From: an uncultured Porphyromonadaceae bacterium
GTDB lineage: Bacteria; Bacteroidota; Bacteroidia; Bacteroidales; Muribaculaceae
Reading direction: 5' to 3'
Assembly: GCA_902462525.1 (NCBI GenBank)
Contig: CABQCA010000057.1
Coordinates: 1 to 12,877 of the forward strand
Length of the DNA: 12,877 nt
Shown here: positions 1-7,797 of the stretch, piece after piece
How positions within the stretch are numbered: position 1 is the stretch's first letter
How the letters are laid out: every line of letters starts with the position of its first letter
Notes under the pieces: model-generated
Seen by the model: only the letters and a program-made list of their open reading frames with translations
What the model was told of the DNA's origin: nothing
The model's database searches: none
Program-made: the position numbers and the translations under genes

Positions 1-1129
1 CCGACGGATCGACGGTGGGAAAGAACGTATCTTTCATTTTGTAGTCTTTGCCGTCGAGTGTCATCACACCACGGGCGTGGTCGATGTGTTCGAGCAGGCG
101 TCGTCCGTTCATTTTCCATTCGGGGTGTCTCCCTATGAGCGAACCTTCAAGCTTGAACTGCACTATGCTGATAGCCTTGTGCATGCGGGCGAGAAGCCTC
201 ATCGTTTTCTCGGTGAACTGGGGGTTGTCGCCTTCTTCGACTTTAGGGCCGAAATCGGTGCATGGGTCGTCGGCATATGTTTCCATGGCGAAGGTTGCCA
301 GGGGCACCAGATTTATTCCGTAGCCTTCTTCGAGGGTCGCCATATTACCGTAGCGCAGCGAGAGACGCAGAACATTTGCCATGCACGAAGCGTTGCCTGC
401 GCAAGCTCCCATCCACAGAGCGTCGTGGTTGCCCCACTGAATGTCGAAGTTGCCGTAGTCGCAGAGCATGTTCATTATCAGGTGTGCGCCGGGTCCGCGA
501 TCGTAGACATCTCCGAGGATATGGAGCTGCTCGATGCTGAGCTTCTGTATGACATAGCAGATGGCGGTGATGAAGGCGTCAGCCTGACCGGTAGTGATAA
601 TTGTTTCTATGATGCGGTTGAAGTAGGCCTGCTTATCGTCGTCGGAGGGCGATTCGTGCAGCAGTTCCTCGATGATATAGGCATATTCGGCAGGAAGAGC
701 CTTGCGGACTTTCGAACGGGTGTACTTCGACGACACCGACTGGCACACCCTGATGAGCTGGTTTAGAGTGACACGGTAGAAATCGGCCAGCGATGTTTCC
801 TCGCTCTTGATAATGCCGAGCTTGCGTTCGGGATAGTAGATGAGCGAACACAGCTGACGTATTTCCGAGTCTCGCAAAGCATTGCCGAAAGCCTCGGTCA
901 CTTTTCGGCGTATGTTGCCCGAGGCGTTCCGCATTATATGGTCGAAAGCCTCGAATTCGCCGTGAAGGTCGGCCACAAAGTGCTCTGTGCCTTTTGGCAG
1001 GCTCAGAATAGCCTCGAGATTCATTATCTCTGAACTCGCAGCCGATATGTTGGGAAATGTCTGGGCCAGAAGTTCGAGCACACGGCGGTCGGTTCCGGCC
1101 TCTTCTATTTCACTTTTAGATGCAGTCAT
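1..1129 (-). CDS. fbp: Class III fructose-1,6-bisphosphatase, N-terminal 376 residues (runs off left edge)
   Basis: Hydrolyses fructose 1,6-bisphosphate to fructose 6-phosphate and phosphate, a cytosolic step of gluconeogenesis. The reading frame is open from the ATG at 1129 to base 1. It shows the three metal-binding blocks of the calcineurin-like phosphoesterase fold: ADLHGE at residues 53-58, GDVYDRG at 206-212 and GNHD at 233-236. The long insert between blocks one and two is typical of the Firmicutes/Bacteroidetes class III enzyme, which is usually about 640-670 residues, so roughly 40 percent is missing beyond the edge. The start was chosen because it is the first in-frame ATG and lies just behind a TAnnTTTG promoter element; no Shine-Dalgarno site is visible, which is normal in Bacteroidetes. 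It is transcribed divergently from trpB. The family call is secure; nothing looks broken in the visible part. Confidence 0.93.
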   Translation of the reverse strand, partial: MTASKSEIEEAGTDRRVLELLAQTFPNISAASSEIMNLEAILSLPKGTEHFVADLHGEFEAFDHIMRNASGNIRRKVTEAFGNALRDSEIRQLCSLIYYPERKLGIIKSEETSLADFYRVTLNQLIRVCQSVSSKYTRSKVRKALPAEYAYIIEELLHESPSDDDKQAYFNRIIETIITTGQADAFITAICYVIQKLSIEQLHILGDVYDRGPGAHLIMNMLCDYGNFDIQWGNHDALWMGACAGNASCMANVLRLSLRYGNMATLEEGYGINLVPLATFAMETYADDPCTDFGPKVEEGDNPQFTEKTMRLLARMHKAISIVQFKLEGSLIGRHPEWKMNGRRLLEHIDHARGVMTLDGKDYKMKDTFFPTVDPS

Positions 1130-1152
1130 GGAAAAAGCTTTGTTTGAGAATG

Positions 1153-1182
1153 CAAAGATAGCAATTTTCACCGTTTTTTCCA
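1153..1182 (-). promoter_or_regulatory. Putative Bacteroidetes-type promoter for fbp
   Basis: On the minus strand TATCTTTG (1160-1153) matches the Bacteroidetes -7 consensus TAnnTTTG. The -33 position, 19 nt upstream, reads TGG rather than TTG, so that half is weak. Transcription would start near 1145, leaving a leader of only about 15 nt before the ATG at 1129. Seen in sequence; promoter activity is inferred. Confidence 0.45.
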
Positions 1183-1337
1183 TTCTGGAGAAATCACATC
1201 TGCGTTGAAAAGATAATGGGAAATACAGCTAAAGCTAAAATTTAGCCAGTGGTGGCAAATTGAAAGTATTTTCAGTGTTTTAGCAGCGTTTTTCCAAAGA
1301 AAAGAGAATTTTATCTGCTTAAAACTTGTGTGAACTA

Positions 1338-1368
1338 TTTGTTGTTTTAGATGAAATGTTTAATTTTG
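1338..1368 (+). promoter_or_regulatory. Bacteroidetes-type promoter for trpB
   Basis: TTTG at 1338-1341, a 19-nt spacer, then TAATTTTG at 1361-1368 match the Bacteroidetes sigma-ABfr consensus (TTTG, 19-21 nt, TAnnTTTG) at both elements. Transcription would start near 1375, giving a leader of about 87 nt. Seen in sequence; activity inferred. Confidence 0.65.
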
Positions 1369-1461
1369 CAGGTGCGCTGACTGCCGGTGCGATCAAAGTT
1401 TTTTATCATTCACTTTTTTCTGCTCCGTTCATTTTTTTAATTATTAATAATTCAAAGTATT

Positions 1462-2835
1462 ATGGAACAAAAACGCTATCTATTGCCGGAAAACGAGATA
1501 CCACTCTACTGGTACAATATTCAGGCTGATATGCCAAACAAACCGCTACCCCCACTGAATCCTGCGACAAAACAGCCTTTAAAAGCTGAAGATCTTTATC
1601 CTATTTTTGCTGAAGAATGCAGCAGGCAGGAAATGAATCAGACTGATCGGTGGATTCTTATCCCGGAGCCGGTGAGGGACATGTACAAATATTATCGTTC
1701 GACTCCTCTTGTCCGGGCGTATGCTCTCGAAAAAGCTCTGGAGACGCCGGCGCATATCTATTTTAAAAACGAGAGCGTCTCGCCTATGGGGTCTCATAAA
1801 CTGAATTCGGCTATACCACAGGCCTATTACTGCAAACAGGAGGGTATAACCAACATAACTACCGAGACCGGAGCAGGCCAATGGGGGGCCTCGCTTGCCT
1901 ATGCGGCGAGTATGTTCGGCATCGATTCGGCGGTTTATCAGGTGAAGATTTCGTACGAACAGAAACCCTACCGCCGCAGTATGATGCACACTTTCGGCGC
2001 TCAGGTCACGCCTTCGCCGTCGATGTCGACACGTGCGGGCAAGGATATACTCACGGCACATCCCAATTACCAGGGCTCACTCGGCACGGCTATCTCCGAA
2101 GCTGTAGAACTTGCCCGTACCACTCCTAAATGCAAGTACTGTCTCGGATCGGTGCTTAACCATGTGGCTCTGCATCAGACGGTGATAGGTCTTGAAGCCG
2201 AGAAACAGATGGAAATGGCTGGCGAGTATCCCGACATCGTCATCGCATGTTTCGGTGGCGGAAGCAACTTCGGCGGGATTGCTTTTCCCTTCATGCGCCA
2301 TGTTCTTGCCGGGGAAGAAGGCAGGAGCAACACGCGTTTCATCGCCGCCGAACCGGCAAGTTGTCCCAAACTGACACGCGGTGAGTTCCGCTATGATTTC
2401 GGCGACGAGGCAGGCTACACTCCGTTACTGCCTATGTTCACACTTGGCCACAACTTTGCCCCGGCCAATATCCATGCAGGCGGTCTGCGTTATCACGGAG
2501 CAGGTGTGATTGTGTCGCAACTGCTCAAGGACGGCATGATGGAAGCCGTCGACATAGAGCAGCTCGAAAGTTTTGATGCCGGCACGCTTTTCGCGCGTAC
2601 CGAGGGTATCATTCCCGCGCCGGAATCGTGTCATGCCATCGCTGCGACAATCCGCGAGGCTCTCCGCTGCAAGGAAACGGGCGAAGAGAAGGTGATACTT
2701 TTCAACCTCTCGGGCCATGGTCTTGTAGACATGGCCTCCTACGACAAATACTTTGCCGGCGACCTCCAGAACTACTCCCTTTCGCAAGAAGATCTTGACA
2801 TGAATATTGCCGCCATCGACGGTCTCCAGCCTTAA
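1462..2835 (+). CDS. trpB: Tryptophan synthase beta chain, TrpB2 type
   Basis: A PLP enzyme that condenses indole with L-serine (some TrpB2 enzymes prefer other serine derivatives) to give tryptophan in the cytosol. The 457-residue length and long N-terminus are those of the TrpB2 subgroup rather than the about 400-residue TrpB1. The PLP lysine is K113 in GSHKLNSA (111-118). ETGAGQWG (135-142) carries the catalytic glutamate E135, with W141 where TrpB1 has His, a TrpB2 mark. GGGSN (265-269) is the phosphate-binding loop and SGHG (417-420) lies near the C-terminus. The start at 1462 keeps the conserved N-terminal block ending in IPLYWYNI and follows an AT-rich leader. No trpA or other trp gene adjoins it, and it has its own promoter and a terminator 9 bases beyond its stop, so it is monocistronic. 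Indole salvage is a reasonable inferred role. Family call very sure; exact substrate less so. Confidence 0.95.
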   Translation: MEQKRYLLPENEIPLYWYNIQADMPNKPLPPLNPATKQPLKAEDLYPIFAEECSRQEMNQTDRWILIPEPVRDMYKYYRSTPLVRAYALEKALETPAHIYFKNESVSPMGSHKLNSAIPQAYYCKQEGITNITTETGAGQWGASLAYAASMFGIDSAVYQVKISYEQKPYRRSMMHTFGAQVTPSPSMSTRAGKDILTAHPNYQGSLGTAISEAVELARTTPKCKYCLGSVLNHVALHQTVIGLEAEKQMEMAGEYPDIVIACFGGGSNFGGIAFPFMRHVLAGEEGRSNTRFIAAEPASCPKLTRGEFRYDFGDEAGYTPLLPMFTLGHNFAPANIHAGGLRYHGAGVIVSQLLKDGMMEAVDIEQLESFDAGTLFARTEGIIPAPESCHAIAATIREALRCKETGEEKVILFNLSGHGLVDMASYDKYFAGDLQNYSLSQEDLDMNIAAIDGLQP

Positions 2836-2843
2836 AGCGAGTG

Positions 2844-2897
2844 AAAAAAGTGAAGGGTGAAGAGGAAATTCCGGTTTCCCTTCACCCTTCTTTTTTC
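2844..2897. terminator. Bidirectional intrinsic terminator between trpB and the B12 operon
   Basis: GAAGGGTGAA (2852-2861) pairs perfectly with TTCACCCTTC (2881-2890). The stem extends inward through GG-AAA and TTTCC with one bulged A, leaving a loop of about 6 bases. A T-run (2891-2896) follows on the plus strand and an A-run (2844-2848) supplies the T-run for the minus strand. It lies 9 bases after the trpB stop and 15 bases beyond the end of the minus-strand operon, so it can end transcription from both sides. Confidence 0.85.
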
Positions 2898-2912
2898 AAC
2901 TTTCACTCAAAA

Positions 2913-4280
2913 TCAGCGGATGAGAATTTTGCGCGCAGTGGTGCCCCGGCGTTCTATATAGACGCCCGGTCGTGCGGTCGTGCGGTCGACTGGACGTCCC
3001 TGAAGGTCGTAGAGCATGGCGGGAGCGTCGGTGTCATCTGCCGTGGGCAGTTCGATGCCGGTGGTCTTGCTCTTGGGGAATACCGGAAGCGATGGGAACC
3101 AGTAGTTTGAAACCATGGGGTATTCTTTGAGCAGTTCGCCGGTATTTGAATATCGGCGGAGCACATAGGTCGGATCCTGGAAGGTGTGGAACACAGACAT
3201 GTAAATATTCTCGGTCGTGGGGTCCATGCGGATGGAGCAACCGTACACTTGCCAGTTATCAGGGTCTTTGCTGAGGTCGATAATCATCGTGCAGGTGTCG
3301 CTGCCGATGTCGTAGCAGTAGATGTTCTGATTGGCGAACCACGATGTCGGGCCTCCGTGCCAGTAGAGTTTGTTTTCGTTCTCGGAAGCGAAGAAACCGT
3401 CGGGGGTCCATGCATACCATGAGTTGGCCGGCCCGTAGCAGCCTTCGGGCAGGCTGATTACCGATGTATCGAGGCTTCTGGGATTGATGCGCAGCAGATA
3501 GGGCAGTGAAGAGCCGCGGCCGTCGGTACCGCCGGCAATGCTGCCGTAGACCATGCCGTCGTTTCCGAGTACAACCGAACCTATGCCTGAGCCTTCCTGC
3601 GCCGCATCGGTGCTGATAACTTTGATGACTTCGTCTTTGGCAGTGTCGATGACGAGGACTCCGTAGCTCTGGTGGGCGGCGAAGACGTATGAGCCCGCGA
3701 GTACCATCGAGCCGCACTGGCCGTGATAAAGCGAGCCCGAGGGATCGGTGACGGGTTTGTCGTCGCCGGTGTTGGGGTTCGACGAGCCTTTTACCATGCC
3801 TGTGACAGTGACTGTGTTCAGGTCGAGCACCCATATGCCGTTCGACGACGATATATAGCCTTTGGCGGCATCTATGCCCACAAAACCGCGTCCGTCGCAC
3901 TGCGAGCCGCTCGGGTCGATGTTTTCCAGCTGTTTGACTACTTTCATGGTTCTGGCATCGGCTACTGTGATTCTGCCGCCGGTGACGGTGGCACCGCCGT
4001 CGCGGGCTTGCTTGGAGATGAAGTAGAACCGTCCGTTCCATATAGCGCCGAACTGTGTGGTACAGCCCAGTTCGCAGCCGGGATTTTCCTGCTGGAACAC
4101 GCGGTAGTGCCAGTATTCGCCGTCGGCATCTTCGGGCAGAATGTAGTTGACGGTGGAGTTCTGATGGCCGAACCAGTCTTCGTTCACAATGAAGAAACCG
4201 TCGGAATAGTCAAATCCCGCAGCGGGCACGGCTGAAGCCGCACACGCTGCGAGAAAGAACGAAAAGAGTTTTTTTATCAT
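2913..4280 (-). CDS. Secreted beta-propeller protein (DUF5074/YncE-like) with T9SS-like tail, BtuG-related
   Basis: Last gene of the riboswitch operon, 455 residues. Its ATG overlaps the preceding stop in an ATGA (4280-4277), so translation is probably coupled. The N-terminus MIKKLFSFFLAACAASAVPA is a signal peptide. An LAAC at 10-13 could be read as a lipobox, but the hydrophobic part before it is very short and cleavage near residue 21 seems likelier. The body (25-405) is a run of beta-rich repeats as in DUF5074/YncE propellers. Its opening (VNEDWFG...STVNY, 32-46) aligns with the start of BtuG (VNEGNMG...CTLDF). Nine or more cysteines are spread through it. Residues 420-455 (YDLQGR, PGVYIERRG, KILIR) look like a type IX secretion sorting tail. 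Function is not established. By position and similarity it may be an accessory corrinoid-binding surface protein; this is inference. Confidence 0.8.
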   Translation of the reverse strand: MIKKLFSFFLAACAASAVPAAGFDYSDGFFIVNEDWFGHQNSTVNYILPEDADGEYWHYRVFQQENPGCELGCTTQFGAIWNGRFYFISKQARDGGATVTGGRITVADARTMKVVKQLENIDPSGSQCDGRGFVGIDAAKGYISSSNGIWVLDLNTVTVTGMVKGSSNPNTGDDKPVTDPSGSLYHGQCGSMVLAGSYVFAAHQSYGVLVIDTAKDEVIKVISTDAAQEGSGIGSVVLGNDGMVYGSIAGGTDGRGSSLPYLLRINPRSLDTSVISLPEGCYGPANSWYAWTPDGFFASENENKLYWHGGPTSWFANQNIYCYDIGSDTCTMIIDLSKDPDNWQVYGCSIRMDPTTENIYMSVFHTFQDPTYVLRRYSNTGELLKEYPMVSNYWFPSLPVFPKSKTTGIELPTADDTDAPAMLYDLQGRPVDRTTARPGVYIERRGTTARKILIR

Positions 4281-7200
4281 CGGATCACAATTTTGTGCGA
4301 ACTACCATCTGAGCGGAGCACATAGATGCCGGCCGGGAGAGTTTCGCGGGCTTCGGCAACAGTGACGGCTGTGGCTACGCGGACTCCCGATATGCTGAAG
4401 ATGTCGCCTACGGTGGTGTCGTTTACTTCGATGCTTCCGATGCCGGAGGTGCCCGGTGTTTTGAAAGAGGCAGAAGCGGCGTAGCTGTTGCCGCTGTGAG
4501 TGGCGCTGAGGTTCATTTCATAGTCAGTGCATGCTGTGAGGCCTTCGATTTCTGCGGTGAATGCACCGTCTTTTCCAGCGGTGACTGTTCCGGTGGCTAC
4601 AGCACGTGAGGGAGTTTCGATTTCAAAAGTGATTTCGGAAGTATTGAAGATATATGCTGTGTTGGCCGCTTCGAATCGGGCCGGCATTCCGTTCTTGTCA
4701 TAGGCCAGTTCGATATGGCCGCTTACGATGTGCCTGTTGTCGGCAGCGGTAACTTCGTCGACTGTGGCTTTGATTTCGCTTATGGCGGGAGCGCTGATTT
4801 CCGATTTAGCCCAGTTGGAATTGGCCTTGAAAGTTTCTTCGAGACTGGTGAACACAACTACCGGCATGAACGGACCGCTGTAACCGCTGACTGAGAATGT
4901 GGATGAACCGATGCTGAAAGGTGTGGTGCATGTGGCGTAGACAGTGGCATCGTTGCATTTCTGACAGATGTAGGTGTTGTATGACATCGAACCCATAGTC
5001 GAGGGCAAAACGAGACTGATGATGCCCGTTGAGGCGAGAGCCCTTGAGCCGATAGACGTGAATCCCTCGGGGAAGATGACATCGGTGATTCTTGTGCAGC
5101 CTTCGAAGCAGGAGCTGCCGAGCGATGTGGTTCCGTCGGGAATTCTTATTACACCGGCGCCGGGTGTCGTATCATCGTCGTAGAAGGCTATTGTTTCGAG
5201 CGAGGAGCAGTTCTGGAAAACGTAGCTGGCTGTCATTTTCACATTTCTGCTTATTGTCACCTTTTTGAGTGCGGAGCATTTGCTGAAGAGGCTGCTGTTG
5301 AGTTCTGTCACACTTTCAGGGAGTGCTGCCTCGACGAGAGCCGTGCATCCGGCGAAAGCCGATGAGCCGATTTTGGTCACTTTGCTGCCGAATTTTACTT
5401 CAGAGAGTGCTTTGCAGTTGTTGAACACGCTGTTTCCGATGGTGGTGAGAGCTTCTGGCAGGGTGATTGAAGCAATGCCGGTGCAACCGTTGAACGCCCC
5501 CTGCTTGAGTTCGGTGACAGAAGCGGGTATGTCGACAGCAGTGAGACCGGTGCAGCCGTAGAAAATTTCCTGGGGTAGAGCGGTGAGAGTCTGCGGCAGT
5601 TTCACCTGTTTCAGGTTCTTGCAGTCGCAGAATATACGTGATCCGAAAGTTTCGACACCGGCCGGAATTTCGATTGCGGTGAGAGCGCTGCAGCCGTAGA
5701 ATGCCGTAGCTCCTATTGATTTGAGCGAAGCAGGCAGAGCGACAGCCGTCAGTGCGGAAGCACTGCTGAAAGCTCGCTCTCCGATTTCAGTGAGGGTTTC
5801 AGGCAGTGTGATGCCGTCGAGGACCTTGCAGTCGGCAAAGGCGTATCTGCCGATTTTGGTGACAGCTGTCGGTATGCCGACAGTGGCCAGAGTCGGGCAG
5901 CCGTAGAAAGAATGGGCCGGAATCACCTTGATTCCTTCGGGCAGGGTGACGGCGGTGAGTTCAGTGGCACCGTAGAAAGTGCTGTCGGTCATGGCCGTAA
6001 CGGTGAATGTGACATTCTGATAACTTACAGTGGGAGCGATGGAGAGAGTTCCGGTGTAAGCGGCTGCGTTGGCAGCCGAGATGGAATTGCGGTCGACGGT
6101 TCCGTCGGCATTGCGCTTGAATGTGAGGGTTACTTCGTTGATATCGCCGAGTTTCTCAACGCGGTAGGTGGCGCCGTTCATGTCGAAAATGTCGCCGGTG
6201 TGAACTTCAATGGCAAATTCCTCGCATTTCTTGAAATTCCTGAAACCGTTGGCGGCAAGATAAGTTTCCTTGTAGCCGAGAGGGGTGAAGAGGGTTGCGT
6301 TGTTGTAAGTTCGGGTGGAGAAAGTGTAGTTTGTGGCTTCGGGAGGAACCGTGCCGAGTACTTTCACCGATGCTACGCTGTTCATACTGAAGGCTGTGTT
6401 GCCTATCTTTTTGACAGATGCCGGAATTACGATTTTAACGTCAGTGCCTTCGTTGTTGCGGAAGCAGTAGTTGCCGACCTCGGTAATGTAATCGGGCAGA
6501 ATGATTTCGCCGGCGCTTATGCCTTCGAAGGCGCTTACGGGCAGTTTGCTTATCTGCTTTGAGAAGAGGGGTGCTGTCAGGCATGTCCATTTGAATGCGC
6601 TTTCGCCGAGTTTCTTGATTTGGTCGAACGAACCGCCTTCGGCGAAGTCAATACCATCGATATAAGCGCTTTCAAAGGCCGATGCGCCTATTTCGGTGAC
6701 AGTCTTGGGCAGAGTTATTCTGGATGGATTTTCGCCCTCATCGGCTGCATCGGTGTCCATCTGGTAGAAGGCCTTGTCGGCGATGCCGACAACGGTGTAC
6801 TCAATTCCTTCGTCGGTGAATTTCTCGGGAATGTTGATGTTGCCGTGATAAGCGGTGAATTCCTGGCCCTCGATTTCGACGGGTGCGATAACAGTCACCG
6901 TTTTGGAGGTGTAGGATTTGAGCTGGTAATAAATGCCGTTGTTTTTGAAGAGCGTTTTGGCATCGTCAGGAATCGGTGCCGGAGCGGCTGCGAAGTTTTT
7001 CCAGTTGGAAGGCATCATGTCGATCGAGAAGTTCCAGCCGTCCCAGCTGTTGTTCTGGAGTACACGGCCCGAGGCACCCCAGCTCGAGTAGCCGAACGAA
7101 GCGGCTTCGCCTTCCTTGACCCAGTACGACCAGTAGCTCTGGTACCAGCCTGCGCCCCAGAAGTCGTCGGTGTCGCCGGCTTTCCAGTTGTCGTAGTCGT

Positions 7201-7771
7201 AGTCCGACGATCCCCCCTGACCGGGCTTGTAGCCTCGGGGATGCTCGAAGAAACCGTCTTCGGAGGTGTATTCCTGGTTGCCGTGGCCGGTGTCGATAAG
7301 GCGAATGTCGCCGTCGTCGTCAAAGTCCCAGCCGAAACCGTTGATGGTGTAGCCGCCGTTGGGGTCGGTAGGCGACGACACGTTGGTGTACTGCATCAGT
7401 GTATAGAGGTTGGGGTGAGCCTTAGCCACGGCCTTGATCATGTCGGAACCTGTAGCCTGTCCGTTCCAGCGGTAGCCGAAGACAAGGGCATTCTTTTCGC
7501 GGTCGTCGTTGAACTGGACGACGAGTGCGGCGCGGTTTTCACCTTCGCCGGCCCAGAACTGGATCATGTCGAATGTGAAGTTGCCTTCGGGCACGGCGAG
7601 GTCGCCCGGATCCGAAGGATAGTCACTCATCGGTTTGATTGCGGCTTTCTTAAGCGTAGAGGCATAGTCGATGCCCTGAACAGTCTTCGGCATACGGTTT
7701 GCCGCAAGATCTGAGGCATAGCTCAGGCCGCCGACAGCGAGTAGCGCTGTCGCGAAAAACAACTTTTTCAT
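4277..7771 (-). CDS. BspA-type leucine-rich-repeat surface protein with aromatic-rich N-terminal module and T9SS-like tail
   Basis: Fourth operon gene, 1164 residues, 26 bases after its upstream neighbour. Residues 1-20 form a signal peptide with likely cleavage after YAS. Residues 60-260 form a module I cannot name: FWAGEGENRAALVVQF, then GYRWNG (99-104), GGYTINGFGWDFDDDGD, a Trp/Tyr-rich part (WYQSYWSYW at 209-217) and a final WDGWNFSIDM. Residues 300-530 and about 575-960 are two blocks of BspA/TpLRR (LRR_5) repeats, about 23 residues each, with the pattern L..I.LP..v..IG..AF.gC. Residues 1000-1105 look like a fibronectin-type III-like beta domain. Residues 1120-1164 (GDIFSISGVRV...AGIYVLRSDG...KIVIR) resemble a type IX sorting tail. 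LRR_5 proteins of Bacteroidetes are surface adhesins or binding proteins. Riboswitch control argues for a role in corrinoid capture, which is inferred. The ATG at 7771 follows an AT-rich palindrome and no Shine-Dalgarno site. Confidence 0.85.
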   Translation of the reverse strand: MKKLFFATALLAVGGLSYASDLAANRMPKTVQGIDYASTLKKAAIKPMSDYPSDPGDLAVPEGNFTFDMIQFWAGEGENRAALVVQFNDDREKNALVFGYRWNGQATGSDMIKAVAKAHPNLYTLMQYTNVSSPTDPNGGYTINGFGWDFDDDGDIRLIDTGHGNQEYTSEDGFFEHPRGYKPGQGGSSDYDYDNWKAGDTDDFWGAGWYQSYWSYWVKEGEAASFGYSSWGASGRVLQNNSWDGWNFSIDMMPSNWKNFAAAPAPIPDDAKTLFKNNGIYYQLKSYTSKTVTVIAPVEIEGQEFTAYHGNINIPEKFTDEGIEYTVVGIADKAFYQMDTDAADEGENPSRITLPKTVTEIGASAFESAYIDGIDFAEGGSFDQIKKLGESAFKWTCLTAPLFSKQISKLPVSAFEGISAGEIILPDYITEVGNYCFRNNEGTDVKIVIPASVKKIGNTAFSMNSVASVKVLGTVPPEATNYTFSTRTYNNATLFTPLGYKETYLAANGFRNFKKCEEFAIEVHTGDIFDMNGATYRVEKLGDINEVTLTFKRNADGTVDRNSISAANAAAYTGTLSIAPTVSYQNVTFTVTAMTDSTFYGATELTAVTLPEGIKVIPAHSFYGCPTLATVGIPTAVTKIGRYAFADCKVLDGITLPETLTEIGERAFSSASALTAVALPASLKSIGATAFYGCSALTAIEIPAGVETFGSRIFCDCKNLKQVKLPQTLTALPQEIFYGCTGLTAVDIPASVTELKQGAFNGCTGIASITLPEALTTIGNSVFNNCKALSEVKFGSKVTKIGSSAFAGCTALVEAALPESVTELNSSLFSKCSALKKVTISRNVKMTASYVFQNCSSLETIAFYDDDTTPGAGVIRIPDGTTSLGSSCFEGCTRITDVIFPEGFTSIGSRALASTGIISLVLPSTMGSMSYNTYICQKCNDATVYATCTTPFSIGSSTFSVSGYSGPFMPVVVFTSLEETFKANSNWAKSEISAPAISEIKATVDEVTAADNRHIVSGHIELAYDKNGMPARFEAANTAYIFNTSEITFEIETPSRAVATGTVTAGKDGAFTAEIEGLTACTDYEMNLSATHSGNSYAASASFKTPGTSGIGSIEVNDTTVGDIFSISGVRVATAVTVAEARETLPAGIYVLRSDGSSHKIVIR
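4892..6049 (-). repeat. Tandem LRR_5 repeat-coding tract (residues about 575-960)
   Basis: About sixteen successive coding units of roughly 69 bases, each giving a 23-residue repeat with conserved LP, IG and AF-x-G-C positions. A second, more diverged block lies at 6182-6874. The repeats are similar in protein but clearly different in DNA, so they look old rather than freshly duplicated. Confidence 0.7.
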
Positions 7772-7797
7772 TGATTAATATATTAAATTACAGGTAT

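Larger units (their letters stand above)
1130..1461. other. Divergent intergenic region between fbp and trpB
   Basis: This 332-base AT-rich region holds one promoter for each flanking gene. It also holds a small inverted element, GCTAAA-A-TTTAGC at 1234-1246, and a perfect 14-base palindrome, AATTATTAATAATT at 1439-1452, just before the trpB start. No tRNA, small ORF with coding character, or tryptophan-codon leader peptide is visible. The roughly 87-nt trpB leader carries a T-rich stretch but no clear attenuator hairpin. Confidence 0.6.

Noticed and set aside
77..766. Plus-strand open frame of 229 codons near the left edge
   Set aside because: It is antisense to the phosphatase gene, whose GDVYDRG and GNHD motifs settle the coding strand.
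3259..4041. Minus-strand frame of 260 codons inside the second propeller gene
   Set aside because: The product is extremely Arg/His/Pro-rich, the sign of an out-of-frame reading of a GC-rich gene; the other frame has the signal peptide and propeller repeats.
4892..6874. Considered a CRISPR array or DNA minisatellite because of periodic repeats
   Set aside because: The period of about 69 bases has no constant repeat plus unique spacer. The similarity is at protein level and fits LRR_5 repeats in an open frame.
6620..7714. Long plus-strand open frame of 364 codons opposite the LRR gene
   Set aside because: It is antisense to the well-supported N-terminal part of the LRR protein, rich in Val, Gly and Asp as expected for a reverse-complement shadow, with no recognisable domain.
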